Positions 26,509 to 35,556 of a stretch of DNA of 64,000 nucleotides are shown in pieces. Origin of the DNA: Paractinoplanes bogorensis (GTDB taxonomy: Bacteria > Actinomycetota > Actinomycetes > Mycobacteriales > Micromonosporaceae); assembly GCF_018829635.1 (NCBI RefSeq), contig NZ_JAHKKG010000006.1, forward strand, positions 248,001-312,000, given 5' to 3'. A program made the position numbers and the translations under genes. Position 1 is the first letter of the stretch. The number at the start of each line of letters is the position of its first letter. Below the pieces are notes generated by a model. It was given only the letters and a program-made list of their open reading frames with translations. It did no database searches and was not told the DNA's origin.

Positions 26509-27291
26509 TTGCGCGAGGTGAATTACGACGAGAGACAGCATCGGGTCTATGCGCGTGCTCGCGCGCTGCCGCCCGAGATGCTGACCGAGTGGGTGCACGT
26601 GTTCGCGCGGCACGCGCCCGGGCGCCGGCCGCTGACCGTGGTCGATGTCGGTTCGGGCACCGGCCGGTTCACGCCGGCGCTGGCCGACGAGTTCGGCGGC
26701 CCGGTCACCGGCGTCGAGCCCTACGACCGCATGCGCGAGGCGGCCGAGCTGCACGCGGCCCATCCCGGGGTCACCTACGTGCCCGGTTCGGCCACCGAGA
26801 TCCCGGTGCCCGACCAGAGCTGCGACCTGGCCCTGCTGTTCCTGGTGCTGCACCACGTGCGTGACCACGCCGCCGCCGCGGCCGAGCTGGCCCGGGTGCT
26901 CAAGCCGGGCGGCCGGGTGCTGATCCGCAGCCTGTTCCCCGACCGCATGCCCGAGCTGCCCTGGTACAGCTACTTCCCCGGCATCCGCCTGATCGACGAG
27001 CAGATCTTCCCGCGGCTCGATCCGCTGCTCGAGACCTTCACCGCGGCCGGCCTGCGGCTGGTCACGGTCGAGCGGGTGCAGGAACGCATCGCCGACAGCC
27101 TGGCCGACTACGAGAACCGGCTCAAGCTGCGTGGCTCGTCGACGTTCGAGCGGCTCACCGAGGAAGAGATCGCCGTCGGCTTCGAGGCGCTCGACGCCGC
27201 CGTCCGGGCCGAGCGCCGCCCCCGCCCCGTCGAGGAAGAGAGCGACCTGCTCGTTCTGGAGCTCCCCGCCGAGCCCACGGCCACGATCTAG
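26509..27291 (+). CDS. class I SAM-dependent methyltransferase
   Basis: Motif I is VVDVGSGTGRF, followed by VTGVEPYDRMRE, DLALLFLVLHHVRDHA and LKPGGRVLIRS, matching the Methyltransf_11 type. A TTG at 26509 with GGGAGG 7 bp upstream gives MREVNYDERQ (260 residues). A GTG three codons later is an alternative. The C-terminal part (DEQIFPRLDPLLETFTAAGL) is a substrate-recognition cap. Substrate unknown. It lies about 90 bp after the pullulanase gene, and its stop overlaps that of the convergent sigma factor by 4 bp. Confidence 0.88.
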   Translation: MREVNYDERQHRVYARARALPPEMLTEWVHVFARHAPGRRPLTVVDVGSGTGRFTPALADEFGGPVTGVEPYDRMREAAELHAAHPGVTYVPGSATEIPVPDQSCDLALLFLVLHHVRDHAAAAAELARVLKPGGRVLIRSLFPDRMPELPWYSYFPGIRLIDEQIFPRLDPLLETFTAAGLRLVTVERVQERIADSLADYENRLKLRGSSTFERLTEEEIAVGFEALDAAVRAERRPRPVEEESDLLVLELPAEPTATI

Positions 27292-28514
27292 CCGAGCGCT
27301 GCCGCCTTGTGCAGCAGCACCGCGCGTTCGCGGGCATTGCCGCACAGGCGGGCGGCCAGCTCGAGTTCGGCGCGGGCCTCGCCGGTGCGGCCGAGCCTGG
27401 TGAGCAGCTCACCGCGCACGCTCGGCAACAGGTGCGAGCCGGGCAGCCGATCCCGTGCCACCAGCTCGTCCACCATGGTCAGGGCCTCGCCGGGGGCGCC
27501 GGCCATGGCGACCGCCACGGCCCGGTTCAGCTCGACCACTGGTGACGGCGCGACCCGGCCCAGCGCCTCGTAGAGCAGCACGATCCGCTCCCAGTCGGTC
27601 TCGGCGACCGACCGGGCATGGGCGTGACAGGCAGCGATGGCGGCCTGCAGCCCGTACGGGCCCAGCCCGCGCCCGGCCGACGTCGCCTGCGCCAGCGCGG
27701 CCAGCCCCCGGCGGATCGCCGAGAAGTCCCAGCGCCGCCGGTCCTGCTGCTCGAGCAGGATCGCCTCGCCGTCCGGGCCCGTCCGGGCCGGGAACCGGGA
27801 CGCGGTCAGCTCGCACAACGCGATCAGCCCGAACACCTCCGGCTCGCCCGGCAGCAGGGCGGCCAGGGTGCGTGCGAGCCGGATCGCCTCGTACGCGAGA
27901 TCGGGCCGCAGCAGATCGTCGCCCGCGGTCGCCGTGGAGCCCTCCGTGAAGATCACGTAGAGGACGCTGAGCACCCCGCCCAGACGTGCCTTGCGGTCGG
28001 CGGCCGGCGGCACCTCGAACGGCACCCGGGCCGCCGCGATCGTCTTCTTGGCCCGGGTGATCCGCGCCTGGATCGTGGCCACCGGCACCAGGAACGCGCG
28101 GGCGATCTCCTCGCTGGACAGACCGCCGACCGTCCGCAGGGTCAGCGCCACCCGGGCCTCGGGGGAGAGGACCGGATGACACGCGACGAACATCAGCGCC
28201 AGCACGTCGTCGTCGATCCGGTCCGGATCCCAGAGATGGCCGTCACCGCCGTCGGACTCTCCGGTGGCCAGCAACGTGTATTTGTCGTCCCGGGCCGCCC
28301 GGCGGCGGAAGGCGTCGATCGCCCGCCGCCGGGCGGTGGCCAGCAGCCAGCCGACCGGATTGTCCGGGGCGCCGTCGCGCGGCCAGGAGACCAGTGCCTC
28401 GGCCACGGCCTCCTGGGCGACGTCCTCGGCCAGGTCGAGGTCGCCGGTGTAGCGGGCGAGGGCGCCGACGATCCGGGCCGACTCGATCCGCCAGACCGCC
28501 TCGACCGAGGTCAC
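27288..28514 (-). CDS. ECF sigma factor with C-terminal DUF6596/TPR-like domain (ECF42 type)
   Basis: The GTG at 28514 overlaps the upstream DGPF gene by 4 bp (GTGA) and gives VTSVEAVWRIESARI, 408 residues. Region 2 has LAEDVAQEAVAEALVSW; region 4 has LRTVGGLSSEEIARAFLVPVATIQARITRAKK. The long C-terminal extension contains GLIALCELTASRFPAR and tandem helical repeats, the signature of ECF42-type factors that need no anti-sigma. These are always found with DGPF/YCII proteins, as here. The targets are probably the DGPF operon and stress genes. Confidence 0.9.
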   Translation of the reverse strand: MTSVEAVWRIESARIVGALARYTGDLDLAEDVAQEAVAEALVSWPRDGAPDNPVGWLLATARRRAIDAFRRRAARDDKYTLLATGESDGGDGHLWDPDRIDDDVLALMFVACHPVLSPEARVALTLRTVGGLSSEEIARAFLVPVATIQARITRAKKTIAAARVPFEVPPAADRKARLGGVLSVLYVIFTEGSTATAGDDLLRPDLAYEAIRLARTLAALLPGEPEVFGLIALCELTASRFPARTGPDGEAILLEQQDRRRWDFSAIRRGLAALAQATSAGRGLGPYGLQAAIAACHAHARSVAETDWERIVLLYEALGRVAPSPVVELNRAVAVAMAGAPGEALTMVDELVARDRLPGSHLLPSVRGELLTRLGRTGEARAELELAARLCGNARERAVLLHKAAALG

Positions 28515-28930
28515 AGCTGCCCGGTCTGCTCGCGCCAGGCCTTCTCCTTCTTGATCCACTCGTTGTCCTGCGGGAACTCGTCGACGCCGGGCACCCGCCG
28601 GATCTCGCACTTGGCGCCCGGGAAGGCCGGCATCCGCTTGGCCCACTCGACCGCCTCGTCCTTGGTGGCGACGTCGAGGATGTAGAAGCCGCCGAACAGC
28701 TCCTTGGTCTCCCCGTACGGGCCGTCGGTGACCACCGGGGTCTCGCCGCTCCACTCGACGACCACACCCTGTGCGGCGTCGTCCAGGCCCTCGGCCGCCA
28801 CCAGGACGCCCGCCTTGATCAGCTCCTCGTTGAAGCGGCCGACGACCTCGAGCATCTCGTCGAACGACGCCTCGGCCATCTTCGCGTTGGACTCGTCGCT
28901 GCCCCGCATGATGAGCATGTACTTCGCCAT
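28511..28930 (-). CDS. DGPF-domain (YCII-related) protein
   Basis: This 139-residue protein starts at an ATG with AAGGAG upstream. It contains the family-naming motif TDGPYGETKELFGGFYILD and the N-terminal MLIMRGSDESNAKM, with EWAKRMP and EIRRVP in the last third. DGPF/YCII proteins form ferredoxin-like dimers and are the obligate partners of ECF42 sigma factors. Their biochemical role is not established. The gene overlaps the sigma factor by 4 bp, so the two are co-expressed. Confidence 0.93.
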   Translation of the reverse strand: MAKYMLIMRGSDESNAKMAEASFDEMLEVVGRFNEELIKAGVLVAAEGLDDAAQGVVVEWSGETPVVTDGPYGETKELFGGFYILDVATKDEAVEWAKRMPAFPGAKCEIRRVPGVDEFPQDNEWIKKEKAWREQTGQL

Positions 28931-29081
28931 GATCGCTCTCCTTGGTTCTGGTTCCGGTCGACTTTCTCATCCACAGGTCGAACGGCCCGGCGCCGGATCG
29001 ACACGGCCCGCGAAAAACTTCGGCGAGCATGACTGCGCTAGATTTCGGGCCGGAATTCCGGTCTCGGGCAGGGAGTGCGTT

Positions 29082-29543
29082 GTGCGGTTCGTGTGGGCGA
29101 TTGCCCTGGTAGCGCTGGTCGCCGGATGCACGTCGTCCGACCCTTCCCCGGCGCCGTCGGCCAACGGTGGCTCACCGCCGGCCTGGAGCGAGCCCGCCGA
29201 CTACTCATACGTGCTCACCCGCGGGTGTGACGCGGCCAAGCCGCTGGGCCGCTATCAGGTGACCGTGGCGTCGGGTGCGGTCTCGGCCGCCGACCGCCTG
29301 GACGCCACGACGGTCACGCCGACGGCCTCGGCCGACGCAGACCTGGGCCCGGCCACCGGCGACAGCGGCGAGGAGATCGAGGCGTTCACGCTCAAGGAAC
29401 TGCTCGAGATGGCCCAGACCGCCACCGACGACGGCGCCCAGGTGTCGACCACCTACGACACCGCCGACGGCCACCCGACCAAGGTGTCGATCGACGTCGG
29501 CCAGGGCCCCGAGTGCTGGAGCGTCGCCGACTACAAGGCCTGA
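29082..29543 (+). CDS. secreted lipoprotein, DUF6174-like
   Basis: The GTG at 29082 has GGGAG 6 bp upstream. The 153-residue product begins with a short signal peptide ending in the lipobox VAGC, so it should be lipid-anchored at Cys 18 or so, outside the membrane. A Ser/Pro-rich spacer is followed by a domain with YSYVLTRGCD, a conserved pair of cysteines (RGCD and PECWS), LKELLEMAQTA and YDTADGHPTKVSID, matching DUF6174. Function unknown. The 3' end overlaps the convergent MmcQ-type gene by 13 bp. Confidence 0.82.
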   Translation: MRFVWAIALVALVAGCTSSDPSPAPSANGGSPPAWSEPADYSYVLTRGCDAAKPLGRYQVTVASGAVSAADRLDATTVTPTASADADLGPATGDSGEEIEAFTLKELLEMAQTATDDGAQVSTTYDTADGHPTKVSIDVGQGPECWSVADYKA

Positions 29544-29932
29544 CCCTGGTCGAGCCGGGCGACCCGCCGCGGTCCCGCCGTGAGCCGGTAACTGGCGTCG
29601 ATCAGCTCGCCGACCTCGTCCCAGTCGGTGTCGTCGTCCAGGTGCAGGCCGAGCCACCCCGAGGGCGCCAGATAGGCGGGCAGGTAGCACCGCTCGTCGT
29701 CGGCCAGGGCGTCCCGCTCGTCCGGTTCGAGCAGCACCAGCAGCGAGTTGTCGTGCCGCACCCACTCGCCGTCCACCTTGACGCTGCCGCCGTAATAGGC
29801 GAACACCTTGGTGGTGAAGAACGCGGGATGCCCGTGCGAGATCTTCTCCGCCGCGTCCGGAAAACCGAGAGCGATTTCCCGTACGCGGGCCAGCAGCGGA
29901 TTCGCATCGTCGAACATGATCGGGTGCGCCAT
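29531..29932 (-). CDS. MmcQ/YjbR family protein
   Basis: The ATG giving MAHPIMFDDANPLLARVREIA yields 133 residues. Diagnostic features are FPDAAEKISHGHPAFFTTKVFAYY (shown as two parts, FPDAAEKISHGHP and FFTTKVFAYYG), LLVLLEPDERDALAD and SGWLGLHLDDDTDWDEV. This fold binds DNA-like or nucleotide ligands and is commonly annotated MmcQ/YjbR. The role is not known. It lies beside, but in the same direction as, the Xaa-Pro aminopeptidase gene downstream in genome order. Confidence 0.88.
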   Translation of the reverse strand: MAHPIMFDDANPLLARVREIALGFPDAAEKISHGHPAFFTTKVFAYYGGSVKVDGEWVRHDNSLLVLLEPDERDALADDERCYLPAYLAPSGWLGLHLDDDTDWDEVGELIDASYRLTAGPRRVARLDQGQAL

Positions 29933-30009
29933 CCCGTCAGTCTTACCGGATGAGCTCGCGCAGGGCCGCCCGTACCAGCGCCGGGTCCTGCGTCGTGGCC
30001 GTCCGTCGA

Positions 30010-31479
30010 CTAACCCGGGAGCCGGGGGCCGGCCTCGCGCTGGGACGCCATCCACGCCTCGACGTCGTCGGCCGAGCGGGGCAGGCCGGCCGACAGGTTC
30101 TTCACGCCGTCGGCGGTGACCAGCACGTCGTCCTCGATGCGGATGCCGATGCCGCGCAGTTCCTCGGGGACCAGCTCGTCCTCGGGCTGGAAGTAGAGGC
30201 CCGGCTCGACCGTGAGCACGTAGCCCTCCTGCAGCGCCCCGTCGCGGTAGGCCTCGTTGCGGGCGTTGTTGCAGTCGTGCACGTCGATGCCCAGCATGTG
30301 GCCGAACCCGTGCAGCGTCCAGCGGCGGTAGACCGTGCTCTCCTCGGTCATCGCCTCGTCGACGCTCACCGGCAGCAGGCCCAGGTCGTTCAGCCCCTCG
30401 GCCAGCACCCGCATGCAGGCGGTGTGCACGTCCTTGAACAGCACGCCGGGGCGGATCGCGTCCATGCCGGCCTGCTGCGAGGCGTGCACGATGTCGTACA
30501 CCTGGCGCTGCAGCGGTGAGAAGCGCCCGGACACCGGCACCGTACGGGTCACGTCGGCGGTGTAGAAGTTCTCGCCCTCGACGCCCATGTCCATCAGCAG
30601 CAGCTCGCCGGGCGTGGTGACGCCGGTGTTGCGCACCCAGTGCAGGATCGTCGCGTGCGCGCCGGCGCCGACGATCGAGCCGTAGCCGAGGTCGTTGCCG
30701 TCGTGCCGGGCCCGCAGCGCGAAGACGCCCTCGAGCAGCCTCTCCTTGACCCCGCGGTCGGCCGGCAGCACCCGGGCCACGTCTTCGAAGCCGCGGACGG
30801 TGGCGTCGATCGCGGCCTGCAGCTGGGCGATCTCCCACTCGTCCTTGACCAGCTTGAGCTCGCTCAGCGTCCAGGCCAGCTCGCGGTCGCGCGGGCGCTC
30901 CCGGTCGGGCTCGTAGGCCAGCACGGCCCGGTCGACCGCCGGGTCGATGCCGCGGAGCACCCGGGTGCGCCCGGGGGCCGAGTGGGCGAGCGCCGGGCCG
31001 AGCTCGGCCAGCGGGGCCGTCTCGAGGCCGAGCTCGGTCGACTTCTCGGCCAGCGTGTGGGTGCGGCCGATCCACAGCTCGCCGTTGCGGCTGCGGAAGA
31101 AGGCGTCGGTGTCCTTGGAGTTGCGCTGCCGGGTGTAGAGCACCGCGTCGTGCCCGGAGCCGCTGGGCCGCAGCACGAGCACGCTGTCGGGGTCGCGGTC
31201 GCCGGTCAGGTAGACGAAGTCGCTGCCCGGGCGGAACGGGTAGTCGGTGTCGTTGGCCCGGACCTTCTCGGAGCCGGACGGGATGATCAGCGTCTCGCCC
31301 GGGAACGCCTCGGAGAGGGCGTTGCGGCGCTTGGCGTAGTTGGGCACCTCGGGCAGGGGGCTGACGGCCAGCGGGTCGTCGCGCCAGCCGCCCCGCATGA
31401 ACTGCAGGAACGCCTCGGGGAAACCGGGGTCGTGGGTCTCCGTCTTGGCCGCGGGTTGCGCCGCCTTCTGCTCGGCCAT
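30010..31479 (-). CDS. pepP: Xaa-Pro aminopeptidase (aminopeptidase P family, M24B)
   Basis: The 489-residue protein has an N-terminal creatinase-like domain (residues to about 220, with DYPFRPGSDFVYLTGD). The pita-bread catalytic domain follows. The metal ligands are visible in LLLMDMGVEGENFYTADVTR (Asp pair), GFGHMLGIDVHD (His), VLTVEPGLYF (Glu) and GIGIRIEDDVLV (Glu). It removes N-terminal residues preceding proline, in the cytoplasm. An N-terminal 20-residue Ala/Lys-rich extension is typical of actinobacterial members. It is monocistronic by spacing. Confidence 0.94.
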   Translation of the reverse strand: MAEQKAAQPAAKTETHDPGFPEAFLQFMRGGWRDDPLAVSPLPEVPNYAKRRNALSEAFPGETLIIPSGSEKVRANDTDYPFRPGSDFVYLTGDRDPDSVLVLRPSGSGHDAVLYTRQRNSKDTDAFFRSRNGELWIGRTHTLAEKSTELGLETAPLAELGPALAHSAPGRTRVLRGIDPAVDRAVLAYEPDRERPRDRELAWTLSELKLVKDEWEIAQLQAAIDATVRGFEDVARVLPADRGVKERLLEGVFALRARHDGNDLGYGSIVGAGAHATILHWVRNTGVTTPGELLLMDMGVEGENFYTADVTRTVPVSGRFSPLQRQVYDIVHASQQAGMDAIRPGVLFKDVHTACMRVLAEGLNDLGLLPVSVDEAMTEESTVYRRWTLHGFGHMLGIDVHDCNNARNEAYRDGALQEGYVLTVEPGLYFQPEDELVPEELRGIGIRIEDDVLVTADGVKNLSAGLPRSADDVEAWMASQREAGPRLPG

Positions 31480-31560
31480 GCTGCCGCCCTCCGATGATCT
31501 CTGCCGGCGTGGGCGCGGGGTAGCCGGCCCGCCCCCGACGTTACCGTCTGGCCGTGCCGG

Positions 31561-32208
31561 TCAGCGCTCCGGCAGGGTCAGACAGGCCACCCGCGGACCG
31601 GCGGTGCCGGCCACTCCGGCCGCCGTCTTGGTCGGCTGAGCGTGCAGGATCAGCGACCGGGCCGACTCGCCGGCCGGAAAAGTCCATTTCAGCAGCGCCG
31701 TCGACGTCGCCTCGCCGTACCCGTCGGCGGTGAGGTCGAGCCAGACCTCGTTCATCGGGTTGGCGTACGAGGGGTCGACCGACGGCTTCGACGGGTCGGC
31801 CTGGTGCTGGTAGTGCGGACCGGCGTCGTCCGGCGTGGCCGTGCACGGCTGGGTGTGCAGATGGGCACCGTAGACCCGGCGGGGAACCAGTCCGGCCGCC
31901 TGAAGGCGTACCTCCATGGTCTGGGTGTTCTGGGCGATCGCGACCGAGGCGGTCGCGCCCGGCGGCACCACCGCGGGGTCGTACGTGATGGCGGTCGAGC
32001 CGGGCCGGTAGGGCAGGAACGTGCCCGAGGCGACCGTGTCGGGCGACCATGAACCGGCCGGGGACGGGCTGGCCGAGCCCTCGAAGACGGTCCAGGGCGA
32101 GGCCGAGGTGGTCACGGCGACCCGGTTGGTGGGTCCGACGTCGACCGAGTTCGTGCAGCCAGCGATCATGGTGAGGGGAACGGCCAGGGCGAGTACGCGC
32201 GACAACAT
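31561..32208 (-). CDS. Cu/Zn superoxide dismutase-like lipoprotein
   Basis: The 215-residue product has a lipoprotein signal peptide ending in MIAGCT, so it is anchored outside the membrane. A Ser/Pro-rich spacer follows. The core has GAHLHTQPCTATPDDAG and GPHYQHQADP, resembling the copper/zinc-binding HxH and the disulphide cysteine of SodC, then NEVWLDLTADGYGEA and SLILHAQPTKTAAG. Some ligands are hard to align, so dismutase activity is not certain. It could be a SOD-fold protein without activity. Confidence 0.78.
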   Translation of the reverse strand: MLSRVLALAVPLTMIAGCTNSVDVGPTNRVAVTTSASPWTVFEGSASPSPAGSWSPDTVASGTFLPYRPGSTAITYDPAVVPPGATASVAIAQNTQTMEVRLQAAGLVPRRVYGAHLHTQPCTATPDDAGPHYQHQADPSKPSVDPSYANPMNEVWLDLTADGYGEATSTALLKWTFPAGESARSLILHAQPTKTAAGVAGTAGPRVACLTLPER

Positions 32209-32305
32209 CCGGTGATCATCCCAAAAGCGGACAATTTGGGCGAGTACTGGTGCCGCGCGTCCCTGGGCGAAAGGATTACGGCGGCGTTACACAGGAGGAG
32301 ATGGC

Positions 32306-33238
32306 ATGGGTTACGCGGTAGTGCTCGGCGAGGCGCTGATCGACCTCCAGGAGGCCGAGCGTGACGGCGAGGTGATCTACCGCCAGGCGATCGGCGGGGC
32401 GCCGCTGAACGTCGCGGTCGGCGCGACCCGGCTCGGCGGGCAGGTGCAATATGTCGGCTCGCTCAGCGACGACGTGCTCGGCAACCGGATCTCCGTGTTC
32501 CTGACCGAGAACGGCGTCGGCACGGCCGGCGTCAAGCGGGTCGCGGTGCCGACCACGCTGGCGGTCACGACCTTCGTGGGGGCCGAGCCGACCTTCACGT
32601 TCTACGGCGAGCCGCCGTCCTACTCGGTGCTCGGCCCGAACGACCTCGACACGGCGACCGTGGCCGGGGCCGACGTCGTCTACACCGGCTCGATCTGCCT
32701 GCTCCGCGAGCCGTTCCGGGCCGCCGCGCGGGCCGCGTGGGCGGTGCCCGGCCCGCTGCGCGTCTTCGACCCCAACGCCCGGCCCACCCTGCTGCCCGAC
32801 GGCGCCGCGGTGACCCACCTGCGCGAGCTGTCCGAGGAGTTCTTCGCCACGGCCGACCTGGTCAAGCTGAGCGCGGCCGACGCCGAGGTGCTCTACGACG
32901 GCGCCTCGCCCGAGAAGGCCGCCGAGCGCATCCGCGACCTGGGGGCCAAGGCCGTCGTCGTCACCGCGGGCTCCAAGGGCGCCTACGTGTCGGCCGCCGA
33001 CGGCGCCACCATGCTGGCCGCGCCCAAGGTCGACGCGGTCGACGCCACCGGCGCGGGCGACTCGGTGATGGGCGCCCTGGTCCGCCGCCTGCTCGCCGAC
33101 GGCCTGCCCGCCGACCTCCAGGGCTGGGAGCGCAGCGTGCAGTTCGCGCTCAACGTGGCCGGCCTGGTCTGCGAGCGCCGTGGCGGCGCTGTGGCCATGC
33201 CGACCAACGAAGAGGTCATCGCCCGCTGGGGCGCCTAG
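32306..33238 (+). CDS. PfkB-family carbohydrate kinase (fructokinase-like)
   Basis: The ATG is preceded by AGGAGGAGATGGC, a strong ribosome binding site. The 310-residue protein shows the PfkB signature GGAPLNVAVGATRLGG near the N-terminus and the catalytic motif DAVDATGAGDSVMGA near residues 242-256, in which Asp abstracts the sugar proton. It phosphorylates a sugar, probably fructose or a ribose-type hexose, with ATP. The exact sugar is unknown. The 3' end overlaps the convergent hotdog-fold gene by 4 bp. Confidence 0.92.
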   Translation: MGYAVVLGEALIDLQEAERDGEVIYRQAIGGAPLNVAVGATRLGGQVQYVGSLSDDVLGNRISVFLTENGVGTAGVKRVAVPTTLAVTTFVGAEPTFTFYGEPPSYSVLGPNDLDTATVAGADVVYTGSICLLREPFRAAARAAWAVPGPLRVFDPNARPTLLPDGAAVTHLRELSEEFFATADLVKLSAADAEVLYDGASPEKAAERIRDLGAKAVVVTAGSKGAYVSAADGATMLAAPKVDAVDATGAGDSVMGALVRRLLADGLPADLQGWERSVQFALNVAGLVCERRGGAVAMPTNEEVIARWGA

Positions 33239-33624
33239 GAATTGGCCTTCTCGATGAAGCGCTGACGGTCGAGCAGCATCCGCTCGACCGTCACCTCGGC
33301 GACCAGGGTCTCGCCCTCGCGCACCACGACCCCGAAGAACAGCTTGCGCCCGTCCACCTTGTCGAGGGTGGCCAGCGCGTGCACCTGGCGTCCGACCGGC
33401 GTGGCCGCCAGGTGGGCGACCTCGGCCCGCACCCCGACGGTGGTGACGCCACCCGGGATCAGGCGGGCGGTCGCGGCGACCGTGGCCGCCTCGGCCAGCG
33501 CCAGGACCCGCGGCGTGGCCAGCACGGGCACATCGCCCGAACCGAGGGCCTGGGCGGTGTCGGCGTCGGTGACGGTCAATTCCACCCGCGCGCTGAGACC
33601 GGGCGAGAACTCCGGAAGCTCCAT
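33235..33624 (-). CDS. hotdog-fold thioesterase (fluoroacetyl-CoA thioesterase-like)
   Basis: The ATG giving MELPEFSPGLSARVELTVTD (129 residues) is chosen; longer frames are shadows of neighbouring DNA. The pattern VLATPRVLALAEAATVAATARLI carries the helix residues of FlK-type hotdog thioesterases, and VTTVGVRAEVAHLAATPVGRQV and KLFFGVVVREGETLV complete the sheet. It should hydrolyse acyl-CoA thioesters in the cytoplasm. Its 5' neighbour is the PH-domain gene pair, 10 bp away, so it may be the last gene of that operon. Confidence 0.85.
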   Translation of the reverse strand: MELPEFSPGLSARVELTVTDADTAQALGSGDVPVLATPRVLALAEAATVAATARLIPGGVTTVGVRAEVAHLAATPVGRQVHALATLDKVDGRKLFFGVVVREGETLVAEVTVERMLLDRQRFIEKANS

Positions 33625-33634
33625 ACCGAAGAGC

Positions 33635-35056
33635 TTAGGGCCCGTCCGGCCGCTGCCAATACGCCTCGTCGCGCGGAGCGGCCGCGGCGGGCGAGGTCGG
33701 GAGGACGGTGGCCGGGCCCCGCGCGTTCCGGGCCCGTACGGCCAGCTCGGCCGCCAGCGCGTACGCCTCGGCCAGGTCCCGGTCCTTGGCCTGGCCGGCC
33801 CGTCCGCGCGCGGTGTCGGCATAGACGGTGGCCAGCCCGAGCGTCCGCTGCAGCGGGCCCTGCACCACCCGGACACTCTGCAAGCGCGCGTACGGCACCA
33901 GGTGCATCTCGCGGGTCAGCAGCCCCCACCGGGTCACCAGCACCTCGGGCGTCAGGCCGACACCGATCGCCCGCAGCGAGAACGGGTTGAGCCAGCGGGC
34001 CCGCGCCGGCGGTGGCGTGGTGGCCAGCGCGGCCAGGTCGACCCCGGGCAGCACGTCCCAGACCAGGGCCCGGGCGGTGGCGAACTCGCCCACCGGCAGC
34101 AGCCGGTCGGAGCTCTTGGAGTCGCCGCCCGGCTCGCCCGCGTTCCCGGCGATGGCCAGGCGCAGATGCAGCCAGCCCTGACCGCGCCAGAGCAGCGGCC
34201 AGGTCGCCCCGACCGCCTGGACCCGGTTCAGCGGTACGACCTGGCTGCGTGTCTCGAGCAGGCCGTAGCGTACGGCCAGACGGCCCTCGGGATCACGGGC
34301 CAGCCGGAAGTCCCAGTCCTGCAGCACGCGGCGCACCGGCTGCAGCAGCACGCCGGCCATGGCCGTCACCGTGCTGGCGATGCCGATGAAGGTCCACGAC
34401 CCCTCCATCACGAACTGCAGCACCACGAACGCCACGCCGACCGGCAGGAAGAACGCCTGCGGGGTGAGCAGCTGGCTGACCACCAGGTCACGGTTGCTGA
34501 CCCGCAGCATCGGACGCTCGAGGGCTGGTGCGGCCGGTGCCTCGCCGACCGGCTGGTCGGTGGGTTGCGCTCCGACCGCGGCCGTACGACCGGCGAGCCG
34601 CAGCAGACGATCGCGCAGGGAGCTCGCCTCGCGCACCGTCAGGTAGGCCAGCGGAGCCTCGGTCTTGCCCCCGCCGATCACCTCCAGGCGCAGCTCGGCC
34701 AGCCCGGTGAGCTGGGCCAGCAGGGGACGCCGGAGCTCGACCGTCTGGAGCCGCTCGAGCGGGATGGCCCGGTTGCGCCGCCGCACCACGCCGTCGGAGA
34801 TGCGCAGCTCGCGCCCGACCACCTGATAGCCCGTGGTCAGCCAGCCGACGATGGAGAAGATCACCACACCGACCGCGATGACCGCCACGACCAGCGTGAA
34901 CCGTTCCAGCCCGACCTGGGACAGGGTCTGCCAGGAGAGCGCCGCCACGATCACCGCGATGCTCTTGGCGCCGTGCAGCACCGGGCTGAGCGGGTGCAGG
35001 CGGCGGCGTGGCTCCGGCTCGGTGAGGGCGGTGCCTGGGGGCTCGGCGGCGGTCAC
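33635..35056 (-). CDS. PH-domain membrane protein, long YdbT-like partner
   Basis: The GTG at 35056 overlaps the stop of the upstream YdbS-like gene by 4 bp (GTGA) and gives about 473 residues. Membrane helices lie near residues 30-75 and again near 190-240. Three bacterial PH (bPH2) domains follow: RNRAIPLERLQTVELRRPLL, RSQVVPLNRVQAVGATWPLL and REMHLVPYARLQSVRVVQGPLQ. Such YdbS/YdbT pairs are inner-membrane proteins linked to envelope or stress functions; the mechanism is unknown. Confidence 0.88.
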   Translation of the reverse strand: MTAAEPPGTALTEPEPRRRLHPLSPVLHGAKSIAVIVAALSWQTLSQVGLERFTLVVAVIAVGVVIFSIVGWLTTGYQVVGRELRISDGVVRRRNRAIPLERLQTVELRRPLLAQLTGLAELRLEVIGGGKTEAPLAYLTVREASSLRDRLLRLAGRTAAVGAQPTDQPVGEAPAAPALERPMLRVSNRDLVVSQLLTPQAFFLPVGVAFVVLQFVMEGSWTFIGIASTVTAMAGVLLQPVRRVLQDWDFRLARDPEGRLAVRYGLLETRSQVVPLNRVQAVGATWPLLWRGQGWLHLRLAIAGNAGEPGGDSKSSDRLLPVGEFATARALVWDVLPGVDLAALATTPPPARARWLNPFSLRAIGVGLTPEVLVTRWGLLTREMHLVPYARLQSVRVVQGPLQRTLGLATVYADTARGRAGQAKDRDLAEAYALAAELAVRARNARGPATVLPTSPAAAAPRDEAYWQRPDGP

Positions 35057-35547
35057 AGTCCCTCGGCCCGGTCCTCGCCCAGCGCCGTGAGCCGGTCGCG
35101 CAGCCGCGACGCCTCGGCCGGGGCCAGCCCGGGTATCTGCGCGTCGCTGGCCGCGGCGGCCGTGTGCAACTGCACGGTGGCCAGCCCGAACGCGCGTTCG
35201 AGGGGGCCGGCCGTGACGTCGACGAACTGCATCCGGGCGTACGGGACGATGGAGAGCCGCCGCACCAGCAGGCCGTGGCGGACGAGAAGGTCGTTGTCGC
35301 GCTCGGCGTAGCCCCAGGCGCGGACCGCCCGGACGGTGACGAAGGAGCGCCAGATCGCGTTCAGCACGAGCAGCGCGATGCCGAGTTTCCACAGCCAGTG
35401 GCCCTGCAGCACCAGGCCGACGACGAGGCCGGCGATCAGGATCAGCGTCCAGACCCAGCGGACGATCAGCTCCACAGTGATCAGCTTGGGCGAGACCGGG
35501 CGCCAATCCACGGTGTCGGGCCAGGGCGTGAGGGCGTCGACGGTCAC
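35053..35547 (-). CDS. PH-domain membrane protein, short YdbS-like partner
   Basis: The 164-residue protein has two membrane helices (about 26-62) and one bPH2 domain with RLSIVPYARMQFVDVTAGPLERAFGL (given here as the core VPYARMQFVDV and GPLERAFGL). It ends in a helix GLAPAEASRLRDRLTAL. It forms a translationally coupled pair with the YdbT-like gene. Two such proteins are usually co-located in actinobacteria and bacilli. No enzyme activity is expected. Confidence 0.87.
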   Translation of the reverse strand: MTVDALTPWPDTVDWRPVSPKLITVELIVRWVWTLILIAGLVVGLVLQGHWLWKLGIALLVLNAIWRSFVTVRAVRAWGYAERDNDLLVRHGLLVRRLSIVPYARMQFVDVTAGPLERAFGLATVQLHTAAAASDAQIPGLAPAEASRLRDRLTALGEDRAEGL

Positions 35548-35556
35548 CTCTTGACC

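Noticed and set aside
33344..35311. Long plus-strand frame over the PH-domain genes
   Set aside because: Arg/Gln/Gly-rich antisense shadow of two recognisable membrane-protein genes.
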